This document shows, in pieces, positions 44,100-55,548 of a DNA stretch of 64,000 nt. The position numbers were made by a program, and so were the translations under genes. This DNA is from Hippopus hippopus. Lineage: Eukaryota; Mollusca; Bivalvia; Cardiida; Cardiidae. How positions within the stretch are numbered: the stretch's first letter is position 1; every line of letters starts with the position of its first letter. The stretch spans positions 26,371,587-26,435,586 of the forward strand of contig OX328107.1 in assembly GCA_946811185.2 (NCBI GenBank), in the 5' to 3' direction. The notes beneath the pieces are model-generated. The model saw nothing but the letters and a program-made list of their open reading frames with translations. It made no database searches and had not been told where the DNA came from.

Positions 44100-45040
44100 T
44101 AATTGATGAAATTACCATTTATGAAGTAAAAGATATCATTCATTCCATCGACAGTAATAAGGCTAGTGGTCCAGATAATATAAGCAATAGAAAGCTCAAA
44201 GGTTGTGTTAACTCTATCTGCAAACCACTTTGTATACTATCCAATCGTTCCCTATCGGAAGGGGTTTTCTCTGAATCCTAGAAGAAAGCAGCCGTCATAC
44301 CTTTGTGTAAAAAAGACGATAAGTCCTTGCCATCTAACTACAGACCTGTCTCTTTGTTAAGTAGTAGCGGAAAAATTCTTGAAAGAATTACTTTTAAACA
44401 TATGTACAATTTTCTTGTGACAAAATAATGATACAAATATCAATCGAGTTTCTTGCCAAAACACTCCACAACTTAACTTCTTGACATACAGCCAACGATC
44501 ATGGTCAACTCTCTTGTATTGTTTTCTGCAATATCTCAAAAGTATTTCACAGAGTATGGTCTTTGATTTAAATTTTAAAAAAAATGGTATATATAGGCGA
44601 TAGTCTTCTCACTTGGCTAACTAGTCATCTTAAAACCAGAAAGCAAAAAGTTGTAATGCAAGAATCAGAGTCTACTCTTCTACCATAAAAGCGTGAGTAC
44701 CTTAGGGCTCCGTCCTTTGGTCTCTTTTATTTCTTATTTATATAAATGATATTACAGAGTCACTTTTAAGTCTTACTAGACTGTATGCCAACGACCTCTC
44801 CCTTTATCATTCTGCTACGTGTACTTCACAACAAGATATAGGGGTATAGTAAACCGTGATCTAAGGAATGTTTTAATATGGGCGAAACAGTGGTTGGCTG
44901 ATTTCACCCAAACTGTTATATTTTCCTCGAATAAAGATTATAATGAGCCATTACTTTTTTTTTCCCCTTTCTTTTTCATCTTTTTCTTGAAAAATACTAA
45001 AATTAAACTTCAACATAAACATCTTAGTATAACCCTGTGT
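44100..45040 (+). pseudogene. LINE reverse transcriptase relic
   Basis: Blocks in mixed frames: NKASGPDNI near 44160, NRSLSEGVFS, then after a stop KAAVIPLCKKDDK and NYRPVSLLSS at about 44340, KILERITFKHMYNF, and LYANDLSLYHSAT at 44781-44819. In the last block the catalytic ADD is AND. WAKQWLADF follows at 44885. Confidence 0.75.
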
Positions 45041-45422
45041 AGTTCAGGCCAATGAAATGACTATATGAATAATGATTTATAGGCTGCATCCAAAATAATA
45101 ATTATGCAAAGACTTCTAGTTACTCTAACTCGTGCAGCCTTAAATAAAATTTATCTATCTTAAATAAAATCTATCCTTAAATATTTATCGATAGTATAGG
45201 ATGGATGCTCAGTTTCATGTTCAGATTCTATTGAAAAATCATATAAAATGAAACTGCAAGAATTGTAACAGGTCCTACATGATCAGTATCTCTTGAAAAC
45301 ATTTACCGAGAATGTAGTTGGGAAACGCTTTCATCAAGAAGGAAAACTTCTAAACTGTGTTCTATGTTTAAATTGTCTAATAATTTTGTCCCACAATTCA
45401 TAGAAAAATTGATCCCTTCATT

Positions 45423-45900
45423 TTGAGAATATATATGCTAAAAGAGGTATTTTACAAAACATCATGTATCCCCTCCTCAAGTACTCTTTGGCACAATCTT
45501 GAACAAGAAATAAGAAGTCGTGCAACATATTGTTCGATTAAATCCAAACTAAATATAAGACGAGGCCTGTCAAAATTTCAAATATTAATTGAACTGGAAA
45601 TAGATATATCTCAGTTATTCATGCACGATTACGAAACAATTGTAGTCATTTAAACGAAGACCTTTACATGAATCATTTAAGACTGGATCCAATGTGTGAC
45701 TTTAACAATGGTGTTGAAAATGCAGAACATTATTTCTTCAAACGCTACCGTTATTCAGATAGATCTATACGAATCTCGCTTTTCCGAACAGCACAGGAAT
45801 TTCACCCTTTAAATATTGACAAATTATTGTATGGCAGTGCTGACTGTAAACTTAGATCAAAGAGATAATGCGTTTAAGTAAACAACAACTATTGTAACAG
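45423..45900 (+). pseudogene. LINE C-terminal relic
   Basis: TSCIPSSSTLWHNLEQEIRS, then a frame change, MNHLRLDPMCDFNNGVENAE, and FHPLNIDKLLYGS. This matches the cysteine-poor end of the same LINE type and ends at 45866. Confidence 0.65.
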
Positions 45901-46139
45901 TGTGATTTTACAGGACGTCCAAACAACAACAAAGAGCACTACCGGACGTCTTTGAAGCATCCAACAGAGAGCACCATCAGATTTCCTTTCATTTCTCTAT
46001 CCCCTTTCCACCAATACTCTTTCTCCTCTCTCTCATCGTGTTTTGTATATATTTTTCATAATAAATCATTGTACTTGCAATTGTTTAAAAAGAATTATCG
46101 AAATTGTATCGTAGAGGAAGGACCGATATTAAGGTGATA

Positions 46140-46230
46140 CAACTTGTGGTCCAACCCCATTTTAACTCATGTGAAATAAAATATGTTTAAGCTAAACTAG
46201 GGAGTTACCGGTTAAATGCAAATAATTAGA
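46140..46230. other. No recognisable feature
   Basis: Short AT-rich linker. The stretch 46305-46625 is likewise featureless. Confidence 0.3.
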
Positions 46231-46234
46231 TGAC

Positions 46235-46302
46235 TTTGTTGACGGGATAGATCAAGATCAGATTTTTCTGCGGTCTGATCATGGATCTATATCGTTCGAT
46301 AT
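46235..46302. repeat. Hairpin family B core
   Basis: GGGATAGATCAAGATCAGAT then CGGTCTGATCATGGATCTATATCGTTCG, an imperfect family B hairpin without clear ends. Confidence 0.5.
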
Positions 46303-46631
46303 TTTTATTGATATTCTGAACATTTGAATCGGTCGTAATTTTGAGACAACGGGGTAGGCTATTACATATTGAAAAGATCTTAGTACAGAAGCTTAGAAGT
46401 TTCAAGATACGATCGGATAAAATTGCCAAGCCCGATAAACTTTCCCAATCCAAGACACCAACCACCTATTCTATTTAACCATTGTCTCATTTATAATACA
46501 TATCCAACTAACTTGAGTCCGTTTCACTTTGAGTAAAAATGAAGAATTGTTAAGCGTCCGGTCACAGTATTATGTCGCTTCAGTAATGACGTCTGGAATT
46601 ATGTTGATTACGTTATTTGGCTTGCAACACG

Positions 46632-46737
46632 CGAAAAGGGGCATTCGGACATTTGCGTAAAGTGTCGTCTCGGATCAGCCTGCGCAGTCCGCGCAGGCTA
46701 ATCCGAGACGGCACTTTACGACTACATTAGATTTTGT
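46632..46737. repeat. Hairpin family C variant, near-perfect palindrome
   Basis: GTAAAGTGTCGTCTCGGATCAGC and its inverse frame CTGCGCAGTCCGCGCAGGC. The arms pair over about 38 bp. The outer part differs from the copy at 648, so this is a distinct subfamily. Confidence 0.8.
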
Positions 46738-46787
46738 TCTTCATTAGAATTGCGCAAAACAGAAAATTACATAAAAACGGAAAGTGT

Positions 46788-46873
46788 CAGCATTTTCTCT
46801 TTTTCCCACAATGTTTTCAAAAGCCCTCTACATCAGGGTCGTTAAAAGTCGGGATTATGGGGTAAAGGTTTAA
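46788..46873 (-). repeat. MITE family A, right half
   Basis: CAGCATTTTCTCTTTTTCCC to GATTATGGGGTAAAGGTTTAA; the left half is absent. Confidence 0.65.
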
Positions 46874-46874
46874 G

Positions 46875-47435
46875 TCGCCGAGCCCCGTGTCTCGGTTGGC
46901 AAGACTAATAATCCAAGGGACGGGTCGGAAGATCAAGTAACAGCACGACAAAACTCTTACCCAGGATTGATGACACGAGGTTACTTTAAGAAGTTTTCGG
47001 CCTTACATAAAAAAAAAAAAGAAATCGATGTTGTTAAATATCTGTGCAACGTAATTGTAATGCAAGGTCTCAAAAATTTATCCACCAAATCTGTTGTATA
47101 AGCTGCTGCGTTTAGACATGATATAATTGCTACCTTTGGAGAGTTGCTTAAATAGTGACTAGGCAGTTCGCATCGCTGTAGGCTTACTGAGACAAAATTC
47201 ATCCATTTGACATTGTAGAAAGCATATCAATTGATTAACTTATTATTGGATAAATCTTTTATGTAAAATTCGAATTTTAAAGAGACATTTTCAAAGACAC
47301 ATTCCATACACATTTCATACTTTATGACAATTCATACACCCTCTCTCGAACGTTGAATTAATGAAACGTACCTTTTCAATTTGGAAAAACATCCAAAGAT
47401 TTCAAGGTTGTTTTGGCCAGGTTATAATAATCGAA
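46875..47435. other. No recognisable feature
   Basis: No family identified. Confidence 0.3.
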
Positions 47436-47437
47436 GA

Positions 47438-47512
47438 AGCGGACAGTGTAAAGCCACGATCAGAGTATGGTCTGTGCTGTTTGATCTTGATCTACAGTGT
47501 CCGCAAAAAAAA
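47438..47512. repeat. Hairpin family B core
   Basis: GCGGACAGTGTAAAGCCACGAT and TTTGATCTTGATCTACAGTG followed by TCCGCAAAA. Confidence 0.5.
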
Positions 47513-47640
47513 AACTAAAGTCGGTGCCAGCCTTTAATTGATTTATTGAAATTGCGTGTATTTATCGTCGCCACCGGTTACCCATACGGGCGACGTTAGT
47601 TTTGTTACGGAGGATCGCGCAAGCACGTGAATCGGACATG

Positions 47641-47768
47641 AATTTAATTGGTGAAAATAGCTTGTCGGTCGAAATGGATACTTTCTATTGAACAGAAAAA
47701 TAATAATAAATAAATTAAAAGAAAGTATCCATTTCGGCCGACAAGCTATATATTCTCACCAACTGTGG
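47641..47768. mobile_element. Hairpin MITE family D copy 2
   Basis: AATTGGTGAAAATAGCTTGTC with inverse GACAAGCTATATATTCTCACC, and GTCGAAATGGATACTTTCT paired with AGAAAGTATCCATTTCGGC. The loop is A/T-only. Confidence 0.85.
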
Positions 47769-47837
47769 TGCCAGATAGGCCTACAGGACAAAAACCATCC
47801 TGTATGCATAACGCCTGGTTCTTCGATGTGCTTGGTG

Positions 47838-47865
47838 TATACAGGGATCGTATATATAGATCCCA
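47838..47865. repeat. Small palindrome CAGGGATCGTATATATAGATCC
   Basis: A related small foldback occurs at 48819-48856 (CCAGGGATCCAATATATATG, GTGTATATACGATCCCTGG). Confidence 0.6.
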
Positions 47866-48189
47866 GGCCCCGTTTCACTAAGGTAGTTACGAACAAAATT
47901 TGCGTAAGTTTTACGTAACTATAATATAGTGGCATTAATCTGCTACGAGATACTAGATAACTGTCATGATTATTTTAGAAAACTATTGCGATAAATCAAA
48001 GTTTCCATAGAAATTTTATTTTTTCATTTTATCTAGATAAAATTTCCAGTAAACTTTGATTTATCGCAATAGTTTTCTAAAATAATCATGATAGTTATCA
48101 TGTATCTCGTGGCAGATTAATGCCACTATATTATAGTTACGTAAAACTTACGCAAATTTTGTTCGTAACTACCTTAGTAAAACGGGGCC
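47866..48189. mobile_element. 324-bp near-perfect palindrome, MITE-like
   Basis: GGCCCCGTTTCACTAAGGTA at the left and, inverted, GGCCCCGTTTTACTAAGGTA at the right. The arms pair almost throughout, meeting at an AT-rich loop near 48022. Full-length pairing implies a very recent or gene-converted foldback. No TSD could be fixed, and no ORF is present. Confidence 0.9.
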
Positions 48190-48194
48190 TAGGC

Positions 48195-49035
48195 TGTATA
48201 GTAGTCTGGGTGCAGGCAGTAATCATTTTTTAATTACGCCGTATCACGCTCTCTTAATCGCGATCTTTGGCAGAGCTTATCTGTTTATTGCTTCCGTGAT
48301 TATTACTGTGGTTTCCCTATGATAGATTTGTTTATCGCGTGACGTCACAATGTTGAAAACGATGGATTCACGCATTTTAGATCAATTCAGATACAATGGG
48401 GTGATTTCATATACGAGTGACTTTCCGGAACCGGTCAGTGCAATCAAAAACACATCGTGATCTTTAACAACCCTTATTGTTATTAAACTATTCTTCATTG
48501 TCATTGTGGAACGCGTTTGAAATTTCGTAGCTCAATATTTTCATGTATGGCTCACAAACAGGAAGTGGTCAAACCCAGGTTATTGAAATTTCGGTATCTT
48601 TTTTTAGGCATTTATGTTGGAAGACCAATTGCAGCGACATCTACCAGTTTACCCCACTGTTGCATGGACTAATGTCGATGTCGCTGCATCGGTTTTCGAA
48701 TGTCCTTAAGCCGTCATTTTTGACATTGTTACGTCCGAATGATAGCAAAGGGAAAAGATGAACGGGCTGGAACCCACGCTAGGTGTATAGCAGCGTCACA
48801 CGGGACCTCGGTTTGACCAGGGATCCAATATATATGTGTATATACGATCCCTGGTTTGACGTTTCATCCGAAAAACTGTTGGTATTTCAAATGTCCAGCC
48901 TTTAGGCTCGAATCGACTCCCTCAAGTGACCCAAGGCTTAATATTTGCAAGTCCTACGCTATACCACTTCAGAAGCGGGCTGGCCCTGGCCTTTATTGGT
49001 TGTTGTTGATGGAGGCGAAGATGGAGGAGGAGATC
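48195..49035. other. No recognisable feature apart from one small palindrome
   Basis: Contains the 48819-48856 palindrome. I do not recognise the short ORFs. Confidence 0.35.
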
Positions 49036-49039
49036 TTAG

Positions 49040-49390
49040 TGGGTGTATCGCATTATCTCCCGCTAGATGGCATTCTACAAATACACATCTATCTAATTTG
49101 GGCATTCTGGGTACAGAACCGGACTACTTTTCAAAACAACCGTTACTTTGAATTTCAAAATGAAATAAACGTTCACTCAATAAAACGCTACCTGGTGCGA
49201 TTCATTCAGCTATGATCGGCTAGCATGTAACCTATGTATCGGCCATTGATTAAAACAGACCCTACATGCTTGAGTAATAGGCTAATAGCTTCGGTATAAG
49301 CCCTACTTTTCCCAAGTATACGGGGATGGGTGATGCGTCGTAATAGACGGGTCGAATTTTCGAAGAATATGACATGCGCAGACAATGGGG
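49040..49390 (-). repeat. Dispersed repeat, inverted partner of 35.9 kb
   Basis: GCATTATCTCCCGCTAGATGGC through CATGCGCAGACAATGG, the reverse complement of 35890-36235 with scattered differences. Here it abuts the GGGCTTGTTCG array. Confidence 0.8.
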
Positions 49391-50130
49391 TGTATCGGGC
49401 TTTTCCGTCCCCGGGCTTGTTCGATCGGGCTCATTCGTCAGGGCTTGTTCGTCCCAACTGATTTCTCGATGGTCCGGGCTTGTTCGCACCAACTTATGTA
49501 TCTGTCAACCAAAGGTGTTAATAGTGGAGACTTCACTGATTTTGACAGGTATGATAAAGTGTTAGCTGCCATAATCGCCGACCATTTTACTAAACCTAAG
49601 AATATATAACCGTGCAAAACAAGTTTAGAGAAGAAACCAAAGTAAAAGAAAAATATCAATGGAGTTATCCCCATTATTACGCTTTGGGACGAAAACAAAG
49701 TGAAAGAAAAATATCAATGCAGTAATTCCCATAATTACGTTTAAAGAAAAAAATAGAGTAAAAGAAAAAATATCAATTGATACGCATGGATTTTCAACTT
49801 ATAGTGTGTTGTAGCGCGGTTTGCCGTAGGCAAGAGCCGGTGCAGAACCTTATGTGTCTAAGTCTTGAATCATGAGTAAAGTTTCTGTTCTGTTCTGTTC
49901 AAAATACGACTAAGAGAAAGGCAAAAACAAAGCACTCATAAGTTTTATTCAAAGTACTTTTTTATGTGTAAAAACAATTCATTTTAGAAGGCACATAGCA
50001 TTGTACATTCCAATGCGATCGATACGTACCTAGTGTTGGACGAACGAGCCCGGGCGAACGAGCCTGGGCGAATAAGCCCAGGGACGAACTTTTTTTGGGT
50101 CGAACAAGCCCGGAGAGCCTTAGTGGGCGG
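49390..50130. mobile_element. Element bounded by inverted GGGCTTGTTCG arrays
   Basis: Left, 49395-49495: about five units of SGGGCTTGTTCG. Right, 50036-50125: about four inverted units (CGAACGAGCCYGGGCG). About 540 bp lie between, without an ORF. It is the fourth element in the window with arrays of one short motif next to both ends. Confidence 0.6.
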
Positions 50131-50134
50131 ACCT

Positions 50135-51605
50135 AAAATCTTGTTTACTGCTTGATGTAATGCCACTTCAGTGGTTGACCAAAATACTTTACCAATAATT
50201 TCACAAGAATTGTCAATGGTTGTTTCACTTTCGTTTCGGCTTTGGGCTTGGCCTTAAAAGTTAAAGCTGTAATTTTATGATGCCAAAAAGTGACAAGTCG
50301 AAAGATTTAGCTACTGGCCTACTTAAGACGGTTTCCATTCAGACTACTATGGGAAAGTTCTTTTCCAAAGTTGTGAGTTTTTTTCTCATCATGTTTCAAT
50401 CCCTCACGTATGGGTTAGCAGTGATGGTATCTTTAACCCAAATATTGAAATGTTATCTATCATTGATAAGTATAATGATCATCATATCAGTTACGCCCTT
50501 AAATTTACGGAATACATGTCAATATATTTTTGGATCTAATGTGGCAAGTTTGATTTGTTAAAGAATGTTTTCTTTTCCCCCACATCTCATATTAAATGAT
50601 TTATGCCCAAGACTCATACATTCGTTACGTCCCATACATTCGTTACGTCGTATATTTATGGAATCTTCTCGTGCGCCCGACTTCCATTCCATCCGAGTAT
50701 CGGTAAAGTTTTTGCCATATGATGAAATCTGTATTCATATCGAAGAAAAAAGCTGAAATGCATAAAAAATAGATAAAGTGTGGTTTTAAAGTCTTACCTC
50801 GTGTCAAAATTTCTCTTTTTTATGTAGAAACACGCTATTTTATGATAAAATGGATTATTTGCTAAGACGAAAATATGATGTAGCCATTTTAGGTGCTTTC
50901 GTCTTCATTGTTTTGCACACGGGCCAAAGATACTGAAATAAAATGCGGTTAAGTTCACCAGTTTTGATCCACCACGCCGCAAATCAATCTGGCGAGTCTA
51001 ATTGACGCTTCATTTTACCCTATCCTTATATTAAGTATCTTGGATCTGATCGAGCTTGCTTATTTTTCTTACCTACTTCGGAAAAACAGTATTAATAAAT
51101 GTATGCCAAGATTGCATCTAATTTCTCAGTTGGATTAAGTGGAAGACATTTGATGAACCTAGCTGTATATTGAAAGTTTACCTGGGGAATGACGTCAGTT
51201 TGATGTTGTAGTCTGACCAATTACAGGGAACGAATGTATGGGTCCTGCGCTCGAGTGATTCAGATCAAAACATACACAAGTAAAAACAAAGTTTAAGTTG
51301 TTGTTACATTGTTTTTACCAGATTTTTTAGTGTTTGAGATCTATGAATATGTCCAATGTCTTATTTTTCTAAAGTTTTATCAAATCATCTACCAAGGGGT
51401 AACTCACATGCGCAAAAATATGATGTTAGAGTAACGAATGTATGGGTCCACAGGCTACATGCATCTATTTGCATGTTATGATAATTTACTTCCCCATCTC
51501 CTACTTATGTTTCCTTTCGAAGAAATTCACATCATTTCCATTCAATGAAACCAGGGATATTATGAGGATGTAAATTCAAGGGGATATGGTCAAAATGTTC
51601 AAAAG
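50135..51605. other. About 1.5 kb without recognisable features
   Basis: A doubled CATTCGTTACGTC near 50620-50650 is the only local structure noted, and CGAATGTATGGGTCC occurs at 51232 and 51455. Confidence 0.35.
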
Positions 51606-51611
51606 CCAAAC

Positions 51612-51754
51612 CACAGGAATCAGACGTTTAGTTGTTAAAAATAGCTTGTTGTCGGCCAAAATGGACACTCTGTATTAAAATTTTTTTTTAATAGAGAGTG
51701 TTGATTTCGGCCAACTGCAAGCTATTTTCACAAACTAAATGCCTGATTCCTGTG
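51612..51754. mobile_element. Hairpin MITE family D copy 3
   Basis: CACAGGAATCAGACGTTTAG with inverse CTAAATGCCTGATTCCTGTG, and TCGGCCAAAATGGACACTCT paired with AGAGTGTTGATTTCGGCC. Here the termini are longer than in copies 1 and 2. Confidence 0.85.
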
Positions 51755-51759
51755 CCCAA

Positions 51760-52930
51760 ACATACCCAAAAATAATTCAATTGTTCCAAAAAATAAAGTC
51801 ATTCAAAAATCAAAATGTACCCAAAAGAGAAGTCAAAATCAGTGTTACCATTTGAGTAAAGTTTTTGTGAGTCCATGGAGCCCAGTGCCACTGAAAATGT
51901 TGAGTCCCATTGAGTTCCTTCTGTCAGAGTCCCATTTGTACTTGCACCCATCATCCTAGTCTCAATAATAAGACGTTACGGTAATATTTTTCATATTTGG
52001 ACATTTATTGTGCACCGTACCGTCTCAAGTCCATCGTAAATTTTCTGGTAGCAAAGATAGAGCGCTATACTGACTTTCTGTTTCGTCAGTTTAATCTGTA
52101 TTGCAGCGAAATGCGACTGACTTTTAGTAATAAACATGACCAAAGACAAATTAATAAACCTTTCATTACATAAAGAGCTTGTAGAAGTTGTTTATAACAT
52201 GTAAATCTCGGGAAAAAACACTGGCGAAATTCATCGTGCATGGCGGCCATTTTGTGTGTATTCAGGAACGTAAACAACTCGAGTAACAGATGAAATGCAC
52301 GGTTTTCTCTATGTTCAGCGTTTAAATTGAAAATATTTGTAGTTCAAACAACAGGTTATTAAATACGCAAGCAACAGGTATGTTTAAATCCTAGTTTAGT
52401 GCTCTATTTGCGAAATTATGAGAGTTCAAACTTGCACACAAAATCTGTGCTGAGCTTTCAACTGATTTTGTCTTGATCGTCTCTGTACCCAGAGGCGACC
52501 AGTCAAAAAGTAACATTGCCTTTGGGGACAGTTATCTGTACTACCATCATCCATTCAACAAGGCCAAATTCGGTTGGTGGATAAAAGAAAAAGCTATTCC
52601 TAATGACTTCTTTATTAAAACCCTTTGCAGATTTAATGCGCTGAGCACGCTGCTGACCATTGCTCGAAACATGTCTTATGATGGAACTTCTCTATAAGTC
52701 TGTACAATCTGTTGTAAAAATATTTTCTGCTTAGTTTCTCTACAAATCAAACACATCTTATGGCTGGAGAATTTCTTGTAATTAGTTTCTTTTAATTTAG
52801 TTAGTTTAGATATAATTATTTCACATCGACAGAGAAACAAATTCTAGCAACTTATATTAATCTCTCTTGATTCTGCTTGTTGGAAACCACACCAGTACTA
52901 CCACACAAAGTGTGGGCCAATGAACAGTGC
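51760..52930. other. No recognisable feature
   Basis: A plus-strand ORF at 52473-52697 (74 codons) has no family I recognise and no intact neighbours, so I do not call it a gene. Confidence 0.35.
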
Positions 52931-52934
52931 CAAA

Positions 52935-53062
52935 ATTGACACCTGCTCCCAGGTATCAAACTCAGCACCTTCTGGTTAAAAGTACCCATTACATGTGTGA
53001 AGTCAAAATGTACCCTTGCATGTGATAGGGTTGAAAACATGATTCTAAAGGGTTTACCTTCC
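52935..53062 (-). repeat. tRNA-like SINE remnant
   Basis: On the minus strand: GCTGAGTTTGATACCTGGGAG then CAGGTGTCAA, shared with 28695-28785. A-box side not recognisable. Confidence 0.45.
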
Positions 53063-53629
53063 AAGGAATAAACAACATGTTATACACTCTACCTCACAAC
53101 TCAGGACACCAATCTTTAAAGGCAGGATCTTTTGACCATTAGTCTTGGAAAGACCACAAATGCTTTTGCCTTTTGGCCATTAAAGCCATCTCCAGTTTCA
53201 GTGTAGAAATGCAAAGCAACAACAGCTGTTTTTCTGTGATCAGTTCACCGGAAAAGACAGTATTGCCTTAACGAGGGTATTCAGTCAAGTTCGTAGCAAA
53301 AGAGATCTATTTCTTGGTTCATTTCGGTTATATCTTGGCATACCAAGATCTGTCTATAGACATTTTGGAATTCTGATGGTTAGTTTGTGCAGGGAGGGTT
53401 AAATCTCCATATTTTGCATTATTTGCATTATTGATGTAGTTGAATTAAATCATTGTTTTGACTCTTTAAAACAGGCGGTTAGCTGTTATATTTTACATCT
53501 GACCTGATTTTCATGCATATATTTACTTGTACGTTGTAAATAGAAAACCTAAACATGTACCCAAAATAGAAGTTACCTTGTATCAGTTTTAACATGAGAG
53601 AAACCTAAATATGATTTATTTTTTACTTT

Positions 53630-53857
53630 TTAACCCTTTACCACACAATGACGCCTTTTGACACCCCTGATAGAGAAGGCTTTTGAAAACATTGTGGGAA
53701 AAGGAGAAAATGCTGTTAACCAGCATTTTCTCCTTTTCCCACAATGTTTTCTACCCTATCAAAGAAAAATCATTTCATATGATCCACATTGAAACTGTCC
53801 TCTGCAAATGCTTTCAATTCAGACAGGTCTAAAATTGGTCGTGTGGTAAAGGGTTAA
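53630..53857 (+). mobile_element. MITE family A copy 27, intact young form
   Basis: TTAA at 53630 and 53854. Terminal 13 bases CCCTTTACCACAC pair with GTGTGGTAAAGGG. Shares the sub-type left arm AATGACGCCTTTTGAC with 62975 and is close to 59668, which suggests recent spread. Confidence 0.92.
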
Positions 53858-54115
53858 TGGATAGTTTTACTCTAAAATCACTGTATAACGTGGTTTATCC
53901 AGGCTTAGAAGGTAAACCCTTTTGAAGCATGTTTTCAACCCTATCACATGCAAGGGTACAGTTTAACTTCATACATATATTGGGTACATTTTAGCCTGGA
54001 TTCCAGCCTGATCATTTTTTCCTTTTATATATTCGGACTTTACCTTGTCAAAATTGAGATACTGACTTAAAGACCCAGTAAAAGTCAAAATATCAAAGTA
54101 GGTTTCATAATACAT

Positions 54116-54334
54116 TTAACCCTTTACCACACAATCCTGACTTTGAAAAGGAAAGCTTTTGAAAACATTGTGGGAAAAGGAGAAAATGCTGGTAACCAGC
54201 ATTTTCTCCTTTCCCCAGAATGTTTTCTGCACTATTAAAAACAAATCTGGTCATTTTGGAACCTCTGATTTGTCATCTGCAAACGCCTTCAATTTGGACC
54301 AGTTTAAAATTTTGTCATTTGGTAAAGAGTTTAA
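54116..54334 (+). mobile_element. MITE family A copy 28
   Basis: TTAACCCTTTACCACACAAT at the left, perfect core GGAGAAAATGCTGGTAACC, right end ATTTGGTAAAGAGTTTAA. Confidence 0.88.
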
Positions 54335-54339
54335 GTTAT

Positions 54340-55150
54340 ACCATTTAAAAGTATGGAAAATATTGTGGAGATGACAGTTTTTTTTTTCATGTAGTCGGGC
54401 CTTATGTTAGTTGGTGGCAGAAAAAAAGAATTTTAAAATCAGGCTAAAAGTAAACGAAAGACACAGCTACCTGGCAGGTTTTAACCTAATTTTGAAATTA
54501 ATTTCTCTGTCAGCGACTAACACTTGGACCAACCTTACAATGAAAGATTGTCATCTTCACAATAATTTCCATACTTTTAAATGGTATGATATAACATCAA
54601 ATGCATTTAAACACCCGCTTTGTTTACATTTGGCCTTTATTGTTACTTTAACTTGGGTACATTTTGACTCCACTTTGGTACCTTTTGACTCCACTTGGTT
54701 ACGCCTTGACTTGGGTATGTTTTGACTAAACTATTTAAATTCTAGTGAGGTAGAAAATATTTTGATTTCGACGTGACAATTATCTCATAGACCTGTATTG
54801 TCCGATCACATATTTTGAAATTCGTAAGTTTTGACACCGTAGTTAATTTGCTGTACTTACCTGTTGGAGGCAACATCTTTTCAAGCCCTACTCTGCTCAG
54901 CTGCACTCAATATGCACTGTTTTCCACCTCTGCTAAACCATGAGGAAAATTAGAGACTTACAGATAAGATTTTCCTTATTTTATGTTCTTTTGTCACATT
55001 TTTCATTATTTCACCTATGTCAAAAACAAATGAATATTTTTTGTTATTTACCATAACACTTAAGATGAAACACTGTGTGCAGTCAGGTTATAATGACTAG
55101 TCTACAGTCTGTTAAAGCCAATGAAGTTGTGCTTGATACTCTTAGGATCA
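54340..55150. other. No recognisable feature
   Basis: A doublet GTACATTTTGACTCCACTT / GTACCTTTTGACTCCACTT occurs near 54657-54700. Otherwise nothing. Confidence 0.35.
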
Positions 55151-55157
55151 AGATATG

Positions 55158-55548
55158 AGCCATTCTCTGGCAAAAGAGGATTTAATGCATCTCGATGATG
55201 CATGATACCAAGCAAGTCATCACAAAATAATGGATCCATAAAATCCATTTTGTCTAACAACCGACTGAATCATTAGGTACACTGGTCCCTTGACATGCAG
55301 AAAATTTACCAAAAGCTAAAAGTTTAGATCCGGTGTAGTATACTGGTCTATCCCTCAATAGATGTATAGCTTCATAGCAAGGCAGTATAAGTGTCCCCTT
55401 ATACAAACACAAGCTATACATTTACATCTATCTCAGGGATAGACCAGTATACTACACCAGGTCAGCCTATGGGACTGGGCAGGCTGACATAGGCTGATAC
55501 TTTTTGCAGATGCATGAAGCCTCCTTTTTACAGAGCATGGCTCATTTG
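55158..55548. repeat. Hairpin family C, split by MITE family E
   Basis: Left part GCCATTCTCTGGCAAAAGAGG to GATCC at 55331. The right part resumes AGGTCAGCCTATGGGACTGG at 55459 and ends ACAGAGCATGGCTCAT. Confidence 0.8.
55332..55458. mobile_element. Hairpin MITE family E
   Basis: GGTGTAGTATACTGGTCTAT with an exact inverse at 55439-55458, and CCCT/AGGG inside. 127 bp, inserted in the hairpin of a family C copy: without it, that copy reads GATCC|AGGTCAGCC. No clear target duplication beyond 2 bp. Confidence 0.85.

Larger units (their letters stand above)
42560..45900 (+). mobile_element. Degenerate CR1/Jockey-like non-LTR retrotransposon
   Basis: A second LINE, forward, far more decayed than the one at 4.7-8.5 kb. 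It retains an N-terminal segment with NPGP, the endonuclease, patches of RT, and a C-terminal region with EDAEHYF-like sequence (read NAEHYFFKRYRYSD). Frameshifts and stops are frequent. Confidence 0.8.

Noticed and set aside
48543..48761. 72-codon ORF with LCWKTNCSDIYQ
   Set aside because: No family recognised and no supporting context.
52473..52697. 74-codon ORF (MIVSVPRGDQSKSN...)
   Set aside because: No recognised motif, no splice or promoter context; likely chance.
54853..54875. U1 snRNA-like start (TACTTACCTG)
   Set aside because: The following sequence does not resemble U1; it is only a reverse splice-donor-like string.
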